The notes under the pieces: generated by a model | What the model saw: the letters and a program-made list of their open reading frames with translations, nothing else | What the model was told of the DNA's origin: nothing | Databases searched by the model: none | In this document: positions 5,973 to 13,075 of the stretch, piece after piece | Layout: the number at the start of each line of letters is the position of its first letter | How positions within the stretch are numbered: the stretch's first letter is position 1 | Position numbers and translations under genes: made by a program | NCBI GenBank assembly: GCA_019090405.1 | Contig: JAHRVZ010000456.1 | Location: forward strand, 1 to 14,870 | DNA: 14,870 nt | Source: Paracoccaceae bacterium | GTDB taxonomy: Bacteria; Pseudomonadota; Alphaproteobacteria; Rhodobacterales; Rhodobacteraceae | Direction of reading: 5' to 3'

Positions 5973-6724
5973 AAAATCATTGCCTCCACATCGGGATTAA
6001 TTGCATTTTCGATCACGTCGAGGTCGAAATACGACAAGCCGTCGGACAACATTTCGACCAACACTTCCTGACGGTATCGCGTGGCCGATAATTGCTCTTT
6101 CAGCCGGGCGCAGCGGGCGGCAAGGCGCGGAATGTCCGTGCCTTTCACAATGATGCGGTGCACTTTCGGGCGCGGGTCGGTGAACAATTCCGCGAACATG
6201 TTGTTTTTGCCAGCAGGCGTGGACGCGTAAACGATCCTCCCATTATCTTTCAACATGGGTAGAATTGCAGTGATCACTTCCTCGTCGTTTGGGATATATG
6301 CCATTTCGTCGACCAGCAGCAGATCAGCCGTGTAGCCGCGAATGGTGGCCGAAGATGCCGGTAAGGCGATGAACCGACCTCCTGAATTAACCTCGATTTC
6401 CTGCTGGGTGACACGTTCCACAATCAGATCGGTTTTGCGAAGGTTGAACGAAACTTTGCGGACAAGTTCACGCACCTGCCGTTCGGCGGGACACAACGCA
6501 ATCGTTGTACCGCCGCGCTGCAATTCCTGAACGCCCAATGTGCCAAGCACCTCGGACTTACCCGCCTGACGGCAGACACGCAGGGCCAACGTGGGCGCGT
6601 TCGACATGATTGCTTCCGCCTGCCACGGGTCTGGTGTGCCGTCCAGAAAGTGGGCCATTTGCGCGACAGGGTCGAGGCGACGTTCGAGGTCGGACAGCCA
6701 TGTTGTGAAACCGTCAAAGGACAA
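5969..6724 (-). CDS. terL: terminase large subunit, ATPase domain (separate gene)
   Basis: 251 aa, the N-terminal packaging-motor half of TerL. Residues DPWQAE (32-37) form the adenine-binding Q motif, CRQAGKS (51-57) is the Walker A with the arginine-containing variant usual in terminases, LLLVDE (135-140) is Walker B with the catalytic Glu, and YASTPAG (166-172) is the coupling motif. The protein stops just after the ATPase domain, at the linker where an intact TerL continues into the nuclease. The start is a TTG at 6724 with AAGGA about 8-9 nt upstream; no ATG occurs until residue 23. It overlaps TerS by 11 nt and the nuclease gene by 4 nt. Confidence 0.88.
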   Translation of the reverse strand: MSFDGFTTWLSDLERRLDPVAQMAHFLDGTPDPWQAEAIMSNAPTLALRVCRQAGKSEVLGTLGVQELQRGGTTIALCPAERQVRELVRKVSFNLRKTDLIVERVTQQEIEVNSGGRFIALPASSATIRGYTADLLLVDEMAYIPNDEEVITAILPMLKDNGRIVYASTPAGKNNMFAELFTDPRPKVHRIIVKGTDIPRLAARCARLKEQLSATRYRQEVLVEMLSDGLSYFDLDVIENAINPDVEAMIL

Positions 6725-7289
6725 AATCGTCTTCCTTTGTGACCGAAAGGACGTGGTGACGCATCTTTTGCAGCAGGATTGGTTTTGCTTCCGGTAGTTC
6801 GTTGCAAAGCTCTTCCAGAATTTCGCGCAGGGTGACCCATTCTTTCGATTCCGAAAGGCTAATCTGAACTGTTAGGGCAGTGGCCAATTTGCCTTGCATC
6901 TGCGCAATGTCGCGAAGGACTTTTCGCAACCCTTCCATAGCGGTCAATGCGAAAGCGTCGTCGTCGTTTGCTTCCGCCTTGGTGATCAGTTTCTCGACGC
7001 GTTTGGCCAAGGATTCATAAGTGTTCGAAATGTCGAGCCGGTCGTGGTTGATTATGTCGGTGTCCGCTTCGACCCCCTCAATGCGATGCTGCGCCATAAT
7101 CGAGCGGCGCATCTCCTCAGTGATTTTGTCCTCGCGGAATCGCCGCACGGTCATTGGATGAACACCGCACCGTTTCGCGATGTCACCGATGGTCCGACGC
7201 CCGAGCACCAAATCCTTTATGATCTCGCCCTTGTCAGGGCGCATCTCGAGTGTTGACCGACGACCGCTGTTCTTATTCCCGCCCCTCAT
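6714..7289 (-). CDS. terS: terminase small subunit-like DNA-binding protein
   Basis: 191 aa. A basic N-terminus (RGGNKNSGRR) precedes a helix-turn-helix at about 33-52 (TIGDIAKRCGVHPMTVRRF). A long helical region follows (about 85-135, SLAKRVEKL, then LRKVLRDIAQMQGKL) and an acidic C-terminus. Position directly upstream of the TerL ATPase gene, with an 11-nt overlap, and this domain order fit TerS, which recognises the packaging site and recruits TerL. In satellites TerS is the factor that redirects a helper phage's packaging to satellite DNA. The ATG at 7289 overlaps the preceding stop (ATGA) and has GAGGAAGG close upstream. The C-terminal oligomerisation and TerL-binding segment cannot be verified by eye. 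Confidence 0.75.
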   Translation of the reverse strand: MRGGNKNSGRRSTLEMRPDKGEIIKDLVLGRRTIGDIAKRCGVHPMTVRRFREDKITEEMRRSIMAQHRIEGVEADTDIINHDRLDISNTYESLAKRVEKLITKAEANDDDAFALTAMEGLRKVLRDIAQMQGKLATALTVQISLSESKEWVTLREILEELCNELPEAKPILLQKMRHHVLSVTKEDDFVL

Positions 7290-7672
7290 AGGCCTTCCTC
7301 GGCGCTTGAGGCGAGGATCGGCGAGGCATTATCGTGGGCATAATAAACAACCCGCTCGCGCAACCGCGCCCATTCCTCAACGGAGACATCAACCAAATGA
7401 TCATGAACGAGATTTGCCGCCTCTACCCCCATGCCAGCCGCGATGAGATCATTGCGCAACTCGCCAAACTGGACGCCGGTCAGGTGGAACTGCATCGTTT
7501 GGGCGAGCGCACAGATGAGCGCCTCCGTCGGGTAACCTGACGGGTCGACTTCCTCGATCCCACTATTAGTCACGACCTTGAGGTTGCGCATTACATGCAC
7601 GTCGCTATCAGGCATGAACCCTAAAACAACCCGGTAGGCGTATTCGTGGCACGCGCGGTTTTCAGGAGTCAT
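7286..7672 (-). CDS. hypothetical protein in the packaging operon
   Basis: 128 aa, acidic, not recognised. It reads as a compact, mostly helical protein without membrane segments. Visible segments include YAYRVVLGFMPDSDVHVMRNL (11-31), a Leu-rich middle (TEALICALAQTMQFHLTG) and an acidic C-terminus. The ATG at 7672 has GGAGA 7 nt upstream. It overlaps the upstream gene by 11 nt and TerS by 4 nt, so it is almost certainly co-translated with the terminase genes. A role in packaging or in redirecting helper capsids is inferred only from position. Confidence 0.7.
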   Translation of the reverse strand: MTPENRACHEYAYRVVLGFMPDSDVHVMRNLKVVTNSGIEEVDPSGYPTEALICALAQTMQFHLTGVQFGELRNDLIAAGMGVEAANLVHDHLVDVSVEEWARLRERVVYYAHDNASPILASSAEEGL

Positions 7673-8273
7673 GAGCTGTCTCCATCAAATCGAATTTTGT
7701 GCGGGCATGATCGGGCAGATCATCAGGGGTGCGGAAGGTTTTGACTTTGTAGCCTTCTTGTTCGGCGGCCATTGATCGGCGGATCATTCCATCGCCGCCG
7801 TGCATATCCTCGCGGATATACCGGACGCGTTCGTGATCGTCGTCAAAAGTGATGGTTTTCGTTACGGCAACGTCAGGCCGCTCCATGTTTACCTGCGTCG
7901 GATCGTCCTGATCAGATGCAATGCGCAGGGGCACGTCTTGTTCCAGGGCTTTGTCGCGTGCTTCTTTGTATTGCTTCGAGTCGCGTGCCTGTTCGCGAGT
8001 CAGGACGATTGCGCCGTCCGATTGATGTCCAGGAATTCGATAGTGCCCGTCTGCGTCGAGCGAGAATCCTGCATCCGCCATGCGCTGTTGTTCGGCTTTG
8101 CGATCAACGGCGGCGATCAGGGCGTTGGTATCTGGTTTGGGATTTGCGCGTTTCTTGTCTTTGATCTGATCCAGCAGGCGGACATTGTGTTTCTGCACAC
8201 CATCAAGGCGGGTTGTCAGGGTTTCAACCTGTTTGATTAGGGCTTGAATTGCGGCGGTTTGGTCATCGGCCAT
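7662..8273 (-). CDS. hypothetical protein, first gene of the packaging operon
   Basis: 203 aa, highly charged, not recognised. Residues about 8-45 (IQALIKQVETLTTRLDGVQ and onwards) have heptad-like Leu/Val spacing, indicating a coiled coil. The remainder is polar with many Asp, Glu, Lys and Arg and few large hydrophobics. It has an internal segment ADAGFSLDADGHYRIPG (66-82) and an acidic patch before RVRYIREDMHGGDGMI. Charged coiled-coil proteins next to terminases are sometimes scaffold or head-assembly factors; here that is only a suggestion. The ATG has a perfect AGGAGG 7 nt upstream, and a terminator-like hairpin lies directly before it. Confidence 0.65.
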   Translation of the reverse strand: MADDQTAAIQALIKQVETLTTRLDGVQKHNVRLLDQIKDKKRANPKPDTNALIAAVDRKAEQQRMADAGFSLDADGHYRIPGHQSDGAIVLTREQARDSKQYKEARDKALEQDVPLRIASDQDDPTQVNMERPDVAVTKTITFDDDHERVRYIREDMHGGDGMIRRSMAAEQEGYKVKTFRTPDDLPDHARTKFDLMETAHDS

Positions 8274-8291
8274 TTGGGCCTCCTATTTTAA

Positions 8292-8338
8292 ACCAGAAAA
8301 ACGAATGCGTTTTGAGGCGCATTCGTCTCGTTTCTGGT
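8292..8338 (-). terminator. intrinsic terminator or attenuator before the packaging genes
   Basis: Read on the minus strand, ACGAATGCG, an 8-nt loop and CGCATTCGT (8301-8309 with 8318-8326) form a 9-bp stem followed by a run of five T. Outer arms ACCAGAAA (8292-8299) and TTTCTGGT (8331-8338) pair for another 8 bp. It lies between the gene ending at 8427 and the gene starting at 8273, with only 18 bp left before the latter's start codon, so it probably separates the early and packaging transcripts. Confidence 0.75.
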
Positions 8339-8426
8339 CAGGAAACAGGAGGTGAAGAACGCGCCACGCTTTCACAATTCGAATTTATGCCCTGCTGTTG
8401 GGCGGGTGGAGGCGGAAAAGAAGGTG

Positions 8427-9140
8427 TTAGGCGGCAAGTTTTGAAGCGCGCGGGGCCAGATACATTTTGTTGCCTTGCCAGATCGTGGCAGCGTCGAATT
8501 TCTTTCTGATGATCACCAAATCGAACTCTGATTTTGGGTTGGCTTCAAATTCATCGCGCGTCAGCCCGCGCAGAAGTTTATCCAACAGGGCGCGTTGTCG
8601 CGATCCTTCACGGCTGATTTCTGTTTCGCCAAGACGCGCTTTGATTGGCGGTTGGGTTGATAACCACACGCCATCGACAATTGGGATTTCTGGCAGGGCT
8701 GCGCGTCGGCGTGCATTGGCGGCGGCCAATCGTTCACCTTTGCTGAGTTTGGCAGATTTGGGTTTTGATTTGTGGGTGGGTTGGCTTTTGATCATTGCCC
8801 ACCTGCTCCGCGCTTGCGCCAATTTTGCGCGTTGATCGGGGGTAAGGTCGGGATTGACCAAGCTGAATGACGGTGGGTCTTTTCGACCTTCGAGGACGTC
8901 GATCACCCAAGCGGTCAATCGGGTTTCGTGCAAGCCGAGGGCGTCGCAATAGAAGCGCCGGGATCGGGAGAAGGCACCAGATGTGTTGGTCAGGAATGCG
9001 ATTGCGTCGTGTTGATCCATATCCTTTGCGGGATAGCACAGGAAGAACACGTCTTGGACGGCTTGCAGGATGATAGCGCCAAATAGGCGGCGTTCAGCGG
9101 TGTCGGGGCCGGTGCGCGCGGATGCTGGGTCAAGCTGCAT
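8427..9140 (-). CDS. hypothetical phage-type protein
   Basis: 237 aa from the ATG at 9140, which overlaps the upstream stop by 11 nt. The frame is open further upstream, but that extension is Pro/Ser/Thr-rich, out of keeping with the rest, and covered by the neighbouring gene. Residues 14-75 (AERRLFGAIILQAVQDVFF ... FYCDALGL) resemble a small domain common in alphaproteobacterial prophage proteins, with the pattern RRLW-x-A-x-LLQA followed by an F/Y-C-x-L-A-G/L-like helix. A basic Lys-rich linker (HKSKPKSAKLSKGERLA) follows. The C-terminal part (about 150-237) ends FDLVIIRKKFDAATIWQGNKMYLAP. Probably DNA-associated and early; function unknown. Confidence 0.65.
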   Translation of the reverse strand: MQLDPASARTGPDTAERRLFGAIILQAVQDVFFLCYPAKDMDQHDAIAFLTNTSGAFSRSRRFYCDALGLHETRLTAWVIDVLEGRKDPPSFSLVNPDLTPDQRAKLAQARSRWAMIKSQPTHKSKPKSAKLSKGERLAAANARRRAALPEIPIVDGVWLSTQPPIKARLGETEISREGSRQRALLDKLLRGLTRDEFEANPKSEFDLVIIRKKFDAATIWQGNKMYLAPRASKLAA

Positions 9141-9450
9141 CAACCCACCCTTTGGCGACGATGTAGGTGCGGGTGGTGCCGTCAGGGTTGGTGATGAAGG
9201 GGCGTGTCGTGGGTGTGCGTCGTGTGCCGCTTGCGGCGTGCGCGCGTGGGTTTTCGTGCCGTATCTTTTCGATGGGTTGTGCGAGGTGTTCAGCGGCACG
9301 CCGGTGATGTCCGTCAACGTCGCCGTTCCACCAAACAGTGATTGAGGATGGCACGCCGTCGGCGTCGGTCGTCACACGGTCGACGTGCAACCCGCGCTCA
9401 CGCATCGTCTGCGCTAGCATGGGCAGTTCACGTTCGGGTCTTTCGCTCAC
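9130..9450 (-). CDS. small hypothetical protein
   Basis: 106 aa if it begins at the GTG at 9450, which follows the upstream stop codon by 2 nt and suggests coupled translation. The ATG at 9420 is an alternative, and an ATG at 9495 is in frame but would overlap the upstream gene. Visible segments are ITVWWNGDVDGHHRRAAEHLA (37-57), a basic middle (HAASGTRRTPTTR) and FITNPDGTTRTYIVAKGW near the end. No family recognised. It lies in a three-gene early cluster downstream of the origin region. Confidence 0.55.
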   Translation of the reverse strand: MSERPERELPMLAQTMRERGLHVDRVTTDADGVPSSITVWWNGDVDGHHRRAAEHLAQPIEKIRHENPRAHAASGTRRTPTTRPFITNPDGTTRTYIVAKGWVDAA

Positions 9451-9452
9451 GG

Positions 9453-9719
9453 TCAGGCGCTTAGCTGGGCGACGGTAGAGGCGATGTGCCGCCATGGCAG
9501 GTCGAATGCGCCAGTCGGGTTGATGATGCGCACGCCAGTGTCGTTCGGCACGATGCTGTAGGTGTCGGTGATGCGTTCGCCTGCGTAAGGATGGGTGATG
9601 AAACGGGACAGGTGATCGGCAAGGTCGGCGGCATCGTTGATGGTGATGTCCGTGGTGATGTTCAGGCGTTCAGCGGCGATTTTCGCTGTGCCGTTGGTCA
9701 ATGTGGCTGTGATCTTCAT
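9453..9719 (-). CDS. small hypothetical protein
   Basis: 88 aa from the ATG at 9719, chosen because GGAG lies 9 nt upstream. An in-frame ATG at 9734 lacks a ribosome-binding site, and the open frame up to 9986 has none either. The protein begins with a strand-like MKITATLTNGTAKIAAERL, followed by ITINDAADLADHLSRF and, near the end, DLPWRHIASTVAQLS. It looks like a compact alpha-beta protein of unknown family. It is the first gene of the leftward operon beyond the origin region, so its promoter should lie in 9720-10000. Confidence 0.6.
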   Translation of the reverse strand: MKITATLTNGTAKIAAERLNITTDITINDAADLADHLSRFITHPYAGERITDTYSIVPNDTGVRIINPTGAFDLPWRHIASTVAQLSA

Positions 9720-9800
9720 TTTGGGTTGCTCCATGTTGCGATGTTCAATCGGCGTAACATGGGGCTTTGCGCGGGTGACGGCCCAAAAGAAGGTGTGAAC

Positions 9801-9950
9801 ATGAGGGAGTTGAGAATGAGTTGCAACTGGAGTTGCGACCGATCCTGCAATGACGGTCGATCCAGAGGTTTGTTGCAAAAAGCGTTGGAAAATCGTCAGG
9901 AAAGCGACCGGAAATGCTTGTCGGCCAAGAGGTTGCTGAGCGTCCGCTAA
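9801..9950 (+). CDS. possible small cysteine-containing protein
   Basis: 49 codons from an ATG with AGAAGG (9788-9793) 7 nt upstream, divergent from the gene starting at 9719 with 81 bp between them. The N-terminus has three cysteines spaced four apart (SCNWSCDRSC, residues 7-16) and the rest is basic and helical (GLLQKALENRQESDRK). The divergent position resembles a small regulator. The ribosome-binding site is the only positive evidence. Confidence 0.3.
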   Translation: MRELRMSCNWSCDRSCNDGRSRGLLQKALENRQESDRKCLSAKRLLSVR

Positions 9951-9972
9951 CTGATCATCATTCAGTCTGTCA

Positions 9973-10059
9973 CGGCCACTGGGCATTTCCGCACGGGCGA
10001 GCGGCGAAATACCACGCTCTGAGCGTCAGCGCGCGGAAATGTCGAGGGAAGCGTGGCCG
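9973..10059. ncRNA. nested inverted repeats, possible structured RNA or origin element
   Basis: Three complementary pairs are nested: CGGCCAC (9973-9979) with GTGGCCG (10053-10059), CATTTCCGC (9984-9992) with GCGGAAATG (10033-10041), and ACGCTC/GAGCGT (10014-10019, 10021-10026) at the tip. The 87-nt unit could fold as one long branched stem in RNA from either strand. It lies between the iterons and the early operon, where P4-type elements keep regulatory RNA. No RNA family was recognised. Confidence 0.35.
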
Positions 10060-10085
10060 CGATCAGCGACGCAACCAACGAAAAC

Positions 10086-10272
10086 TATGTCAGTTATGTC
10101 ACCCGAGGGGAAACCGACATGCTCGCAAACCTTTGGTTTTGTTACCGGAATGTCGGCTATGTCAGTTATGTCAGTTATTATAATATTGTTATAGAGCAAC
10201 GCGCCCATTCTGGTCATATCACGGGCGCTGTGAGTGACGATTTCACCGCGACATGACTGACATAACTGACAT
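10086..10272. repeat. 9-bp iterons around an AT-rich core, candidate replication origin
   Basis: The unit ATGTCAGTT occurs as tandem copies on the plus strand at 10087-10104 (second copy degenerate) and 10150-10176 (three units, first degenerate). It occurs in the opposite orientation at 10255-10272 (GACTGACAT then AACTGACAT). Between the direct and inverted arrays lie an AT-rich segment ATTATAATATTGTTATA (10177-10193) and a 6-bp hairpin GCGCCC/GGGCGC (10201-10206, 10223-10228). Two further inverted copies form the primase terminator at 10310-10336. Iterons beside a primase-helicase gene are the usual layout of satellite and plasmid origins. Confidence 0.6.
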
Positions 10273-10306
10273 ATTTCAAGTAACGCATTGGAGTAAATGT
10301 AGAAAA

Positions 10307-10339
10307 AGCATGTCAGTTGGGAACAACAACTGACATGCT
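10307..10339 (-). terminator. intrinsic terminator of the primase-helicase gene
   Basis: AGCATGTCAGTTG (10307-10319) and CAACTGACATGCT (10327-10339) form a perfect 13-bp stem with a 7-nt loop. On the minus strand a run of T follows (complement of 10303-10307), 28 bp after the primase stop. Each arm contains one iteron unit, so the same DNA may serve the origin. Confidence 0.75.
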
Positions 10340-10366
10340 TTAGCTCACGTGACATACTTCTTCTGG

Positions 10367-12694
10367 TCAGAACGGAATGTCCTCGTCATCTCCGCTTGGT
10401 CCCACATACGCCTCAGCCGGACGCCACGACGCCCAATCATCCATATCGTCGCTGTAATCTTGCAACGTGAGGCGCGACACAGCATCGCGAAACTCAACCA
10501 ACGTGCCAAAATCGAAGCCACGCTGCTGCGTCTCCATCATCGGCGTTGCAATGACGCCGCTATCTTGCGTCGCGTTGGCATGAACCCGTTCGCAATACCT
10601 CGCCTTCCGACAACGTGCCGCGTGTGGGATCAAATTTGAAACCTTGTGCGAAATTTCTTCCGGCGTCATTAACCGCCCACCGTTCTTATGCACGAGTTCG
10701 GCCAGAGTTTTCATCGACAGAACACCATATGCTTTTTGATCATGCGGGCAGACGCCCGTCTCTGCGATCTCATGCAGCGTGCTGAGTATCGGATCAGACG
10801 ACACCTTATCCTTCGCCTTTGCCACTGTCCCATAACCATATGCCAACGCCTTCCGGTCAACTGGGTAGTCGAGCAGGTATCGTAGCACGATGCTGGGCCC
10901 ATCGCCGCGCATGAACACGTGATAGGGTTCCCAAAACGCATATGCCGATTGCTGACCGTCCTGTGTCGTCATGTCGAACGGTTGGGCAACCTCGATTACT
11001 GTCCACCTGCGATCATCGTGGTCGATATGAACGGCTTGGATTTCATTAGTCGTGGCGATCAGTCGGTGCACATTTTTCGCCTGTACCGTCGCTTTGAATT
11101 TTTCCTCATAGGTCCATGATGGTGACGAAATGAACGATTTCAATTTCGCCGCCGTTTTCGACGACCCGTGAAAAATTGCTTCCTCAGCAGCGATGAATGT
11201 CGCCCCGAAGATTGACCGATTGAACCGTGAAAACAATCTTTCACTTTCCTGCACCTTCTGAACATATCGCTCACCGAATATCGGTGTCAGGATGCGCTCT
11301 TGCAGGAACGATTTGCCGCCGCCCTGTGACCCGCGCAGGGCGAGGGCTGTTGGTGGTGACGGTTCGGTGGGTTGCTGTGCGGCATCGGCGAGATACATTG
11401 TGACCCAATGCGCCAAACCCGCATCGCCGCCGCAAAGCACGTCGAGGATATATTGCTCGAAAACCGATGCGTCGCCATCTTTTGGTGAAACTGCGAACCC
11501 GCGCCAGACGTTGTAGGCAGGGCCGTCATAACCGACTGGCTCGCACACCACGCCGCGAAACCGCGCATGATCGGGATCACGCAACCACAACTGCGCTACG
11601 GGCATAACCGACTTACCTATCTTCGCCACCCGATCCGATGTCTCGTCAAAAAGCATCTGCTTTGTAAACGTCGTAAACTCGGCTGCATCTTTGTCGAGGT
11701 ATTCCACAACGCCGTTGATTGTAATTTTCGACCAGCGGCGATTGAATTTTTCGACTGCGCGATAATGCAATGGTGTCGGCGTGCCTTTTTCGCGCTTCTT
11801 GGCCGATTTGACGATGTTGGTGATTTCAGCTTCCGGCAACGAACCACTACCAGCGAACAATTCATGAAACCGTTCACCTTCTTGGTTCAATCGCCGGATT
11901 TCCGCTTCGAGTTCAATATCCGGCCAGCCGCGTGCCTGCATTGACATGGCGATGCGCATCAGCAGGTCATTGCGGCCGGGTGCATCGTGCGGGATAATGT
12001 ACCCCATGTCGCTGTGATCCAAAACCGGCTGCTCATCGGCGATCTGTTTCAGCGTATCAGCGTCAATTCGGCAATGCTGGTCGATGTGCGCGAGGAGCAC
12101 GCCAGCGTCGCCGCCATCACCCTGTCCCTTGAACCCATCAGCGTCGATCAAGAAGGCAAGTTCACGTTGCTGACCCCTCAACGGCAAATTGACCGCTGTT
12201 GGTTCATTATCGGGCGTGACGACGATCTGGGTCGCTTTCGGAAATATTTCCGTCTTCTTCTGAACCTTCGCCGGCAACCGTTTGCGCAAAGCGACCAGAT
12301 ACTCGCGCATCTGTTTCGCTGGTATGGGTTCGGTAGCGAAGACATAGACGTGCAACCCGCGTGATTTCGACCTGAATGCGGCGCACTTCGTTCGAAGCCG
12401 TTCGGACACTTGCTTCACGTCATCTTCCGGCATGTCGTACCAGTCAATGTCGAGAACGCCCCAGAGACACCCGCTGTCCGCGCGGACAGGCGCAACGCCG
12501 ACCGATGCCTCGCCTTTGATGTGCTGTGCGACGAGATCAGGCGTGATCGGCCCTTCGACCGTCACCGGCTTCGCCGTCGTGACTTTGCCTTTGTCGTTTT
12601 TTTGCACGCTGCCGCGCAATTGCAGATGTCGGCTTTCGTAACCGTCGAAAACTTTCAGGAAAGTGTCGACTGTATCTTTGATGTGTTCGTTCAT
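10367..12694 (-). CDS. primase-helicase replication protein (AEP primase plus SF3-like helicase)
   Basis: 775 aa. The N-terminal half is an archaeo-eukaryotic-type primase: DID at 82-84 (LWGVLDIDW) gives the catalytic acidic pair, and SRGLHVYVF (111-119) the nucleotide-binding Ser-x-x-x-His strand. The C-terminal half is a superfamily 3 / DUF5906-like helicase, with Walker A GSQGGGKS (455-462), Walker B-type FIAAEEAIF (500-508), sensor strand LIATTN (545-550) and DRRW (561-564). Such fusions start and drive replication of satellites and small plasmids by opening an origin, unwinding it and priming it. The adjacent iterons are the likely target. The ATG at 12694 has only a weak ribosome-binding site. 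A terminator follows at 10307-10339. Confidence 0.9.
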   Translation of the reverse strand: MNEHIKDTVDTFLKVFDGYESRHLQLRGSVQKNDKGKVTTAKPVTVEGPITPDLVAQHIKGEASVGVAPVRADSGCLWGVLDIDWYDMPEDDVKQVSERLRTKCAAFRSKSRGLHVYVFATEPIPAKQMREYLVALRKRLPAKVQKKTEIFPKATQIVVTPDNEPTAVNLPLRGQQRELAFLIDADGFKGQGDGGDAGVLLAHIDQHCRIDADTLKQIADEQPVLDHSDMGYIIPHDAPGRNDLLMRIAMSMQARGWPDIELEAEIRRLNQEGERFHELFAGSGSLPEAEITNIVKSAKKREKGTPTPLHYRAVEKFNRRWSKITINGVVEYLDKDAAEFTTFTKQMLFDETSDRVAKIGKSVMPVAQLWLRDPDHARFRGVVCEPVGYDGPAYNVWRGFAVSPKDGDASVFEQYILDVLCGGDAGLAHWVTMYLADAAQQPTEPSPPTALALRGSQGGGKSFLQERILTPIFGERYVQKVQESERLFSRFNRSIFGATFIAAEEAIFHGSSKTAAKLKSFISSPSWTYEEKFKATVQAKNVHRLIATTNEIQAVHIDHDDRRWTVIEVAQPFDMTTQDGQQSAYAFWEPYHVFMRGDGPSIVLRYLLDYPVDRKALAYGYGTVAKAKDKVSSDPILSTLHEIAETGVCPHDQKAYGVLSMKTLAELVHKNGGRLMTPEEISHKVSNLIPHAARCRKARYCERVHANATQDSGVIATPMMETQQRGFDFGTLVEFRDAVSRLTLQDYSDDMDDWASWRPAEAYVGPSGDDEDIPF

Positions 12695-12796
12695 ACCAGC
12701 TCAGGCAGAACCTGCTTCACCGGTTTCACATTTCATCGTCAACGACTATAAATCGCTTGTTCAATTCCTGACAACATTTTTTTGTGAATCCGGTGC

Positions 12797-12829
12797 GGGG
12801 CAGGTTCAGATGCCTGCCCCCACTTTTTT
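12797..12829 (+). terminator. plus-strand intrinsic terminator overlapping the HTH gene's end
   Basis: GGGGCAGG (12797-12804) pairs with CCTGCCCC (12813-12820) around an 8-nt loop, followed by TTTTTT (12824-12829) on the plus strand only. It covers the stop codon of the minus-strand HTH gene. No plus-strand gene ends here, so it may stop antisense transcription; the minus side lacks a T-run. Confidence 0.55.
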
Positions 12830-13054
12830 CGCTTCCATCCATTCCATCACGTCGTCGAGGTCGTACCGAACGGTGCGCTGGGACAGATAGATCGCTGGCG
12901 GTGAATCACCGACCTGTTTCATTTCGTAGAATGTGCGCGTGCTGATGCCGACGAAGTCAGATAGCTGCTTCGCATCCATTACGCGCGGGGTATTTAAACG
13001 AAATTCGAGTTCATCAAGGCGCGACTCGAGAGCGCTAATTTTATCGGACACCAT
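12806..13054 (-). CDS. AlpA/excisionase-like HTH protein
   Basis: 82 aa from the ATG at 13054, preceded by GAGG at a spacing of 8 nt; a TTG at 13075 is in frame and would add 7 residues. A short coiled-coil-like N-terminus (KISALESRLDELEFRL, 5-20) precedes a MerR-type winged-helix domain of the AlpA/excisionase class (26-72: MDAKQLSDFVGISTRTFYEM, then a wing segment, then VRYDLDDVMEWM). In P4-like elements and PICIs, AlpA proteins activate integrase or excision and early genes. The location between integrase and primase fits an excision directionality factor or early regulator; which of the two cannot be decided from sequence. Confidence 0.8.
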   Translation of the reverse strand: MVSDKISALESRLDELEFRLNTPRVMDAKQLSDFVGISTRTFYEMKQVGDSPPAIYLSQRTVRYDLDDVMEWMEAKKVGAGI

Positions 13055-13075
13055 ATCGGTAACCTCGTTTGCCAA

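Larger units (their letters stand above)
9720..10366. other. long non-coding region: candidate origin and regulatory RNA
   Basis: About 650 bp with no convincing large gene. It contains one possible small plus-strand gene (9801-9950), a perfect palindrome AGTTGCAACT (9819-9828), a nested inverted repeat (9973-10059), the 9-bp iteron cluster (10086-10272) and the terminator of the primase gene (10307-10339). Open frames crossing it are short and mostly encode the repeats. Confidence 0.5.

Noticed and set aside
5969..5975. Programmed -1 frameshift fusing the two terminase halves
   Set aside because: The nuclease frame is -1 relative to the ATPase frame, but there is no canonical slippery heptamer at the junction and the nuclease gene has its own GGAGG and ATG.
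9141..9317. 59-residue N-terminal extension of the gene ending at 8427
   Set aside because: It is covered by the overlapping upstream gene, is low-complexity Pro/Ser/Thr-rich, and the start at 9140 gives the typical short overlap of this operon.
10086..10339. CRISPR array
   Set aside because: The repeats are 9 bp, directly adjacent and in both orientations, without uniform spacers or cas genes; they fit iterons.
11987..12751. Plus-strand frames opposite the primase-helicase gene
   Set aside because: They are shadows of a 775-codon gene with clear catalytic motifs and have no recognisable domains.
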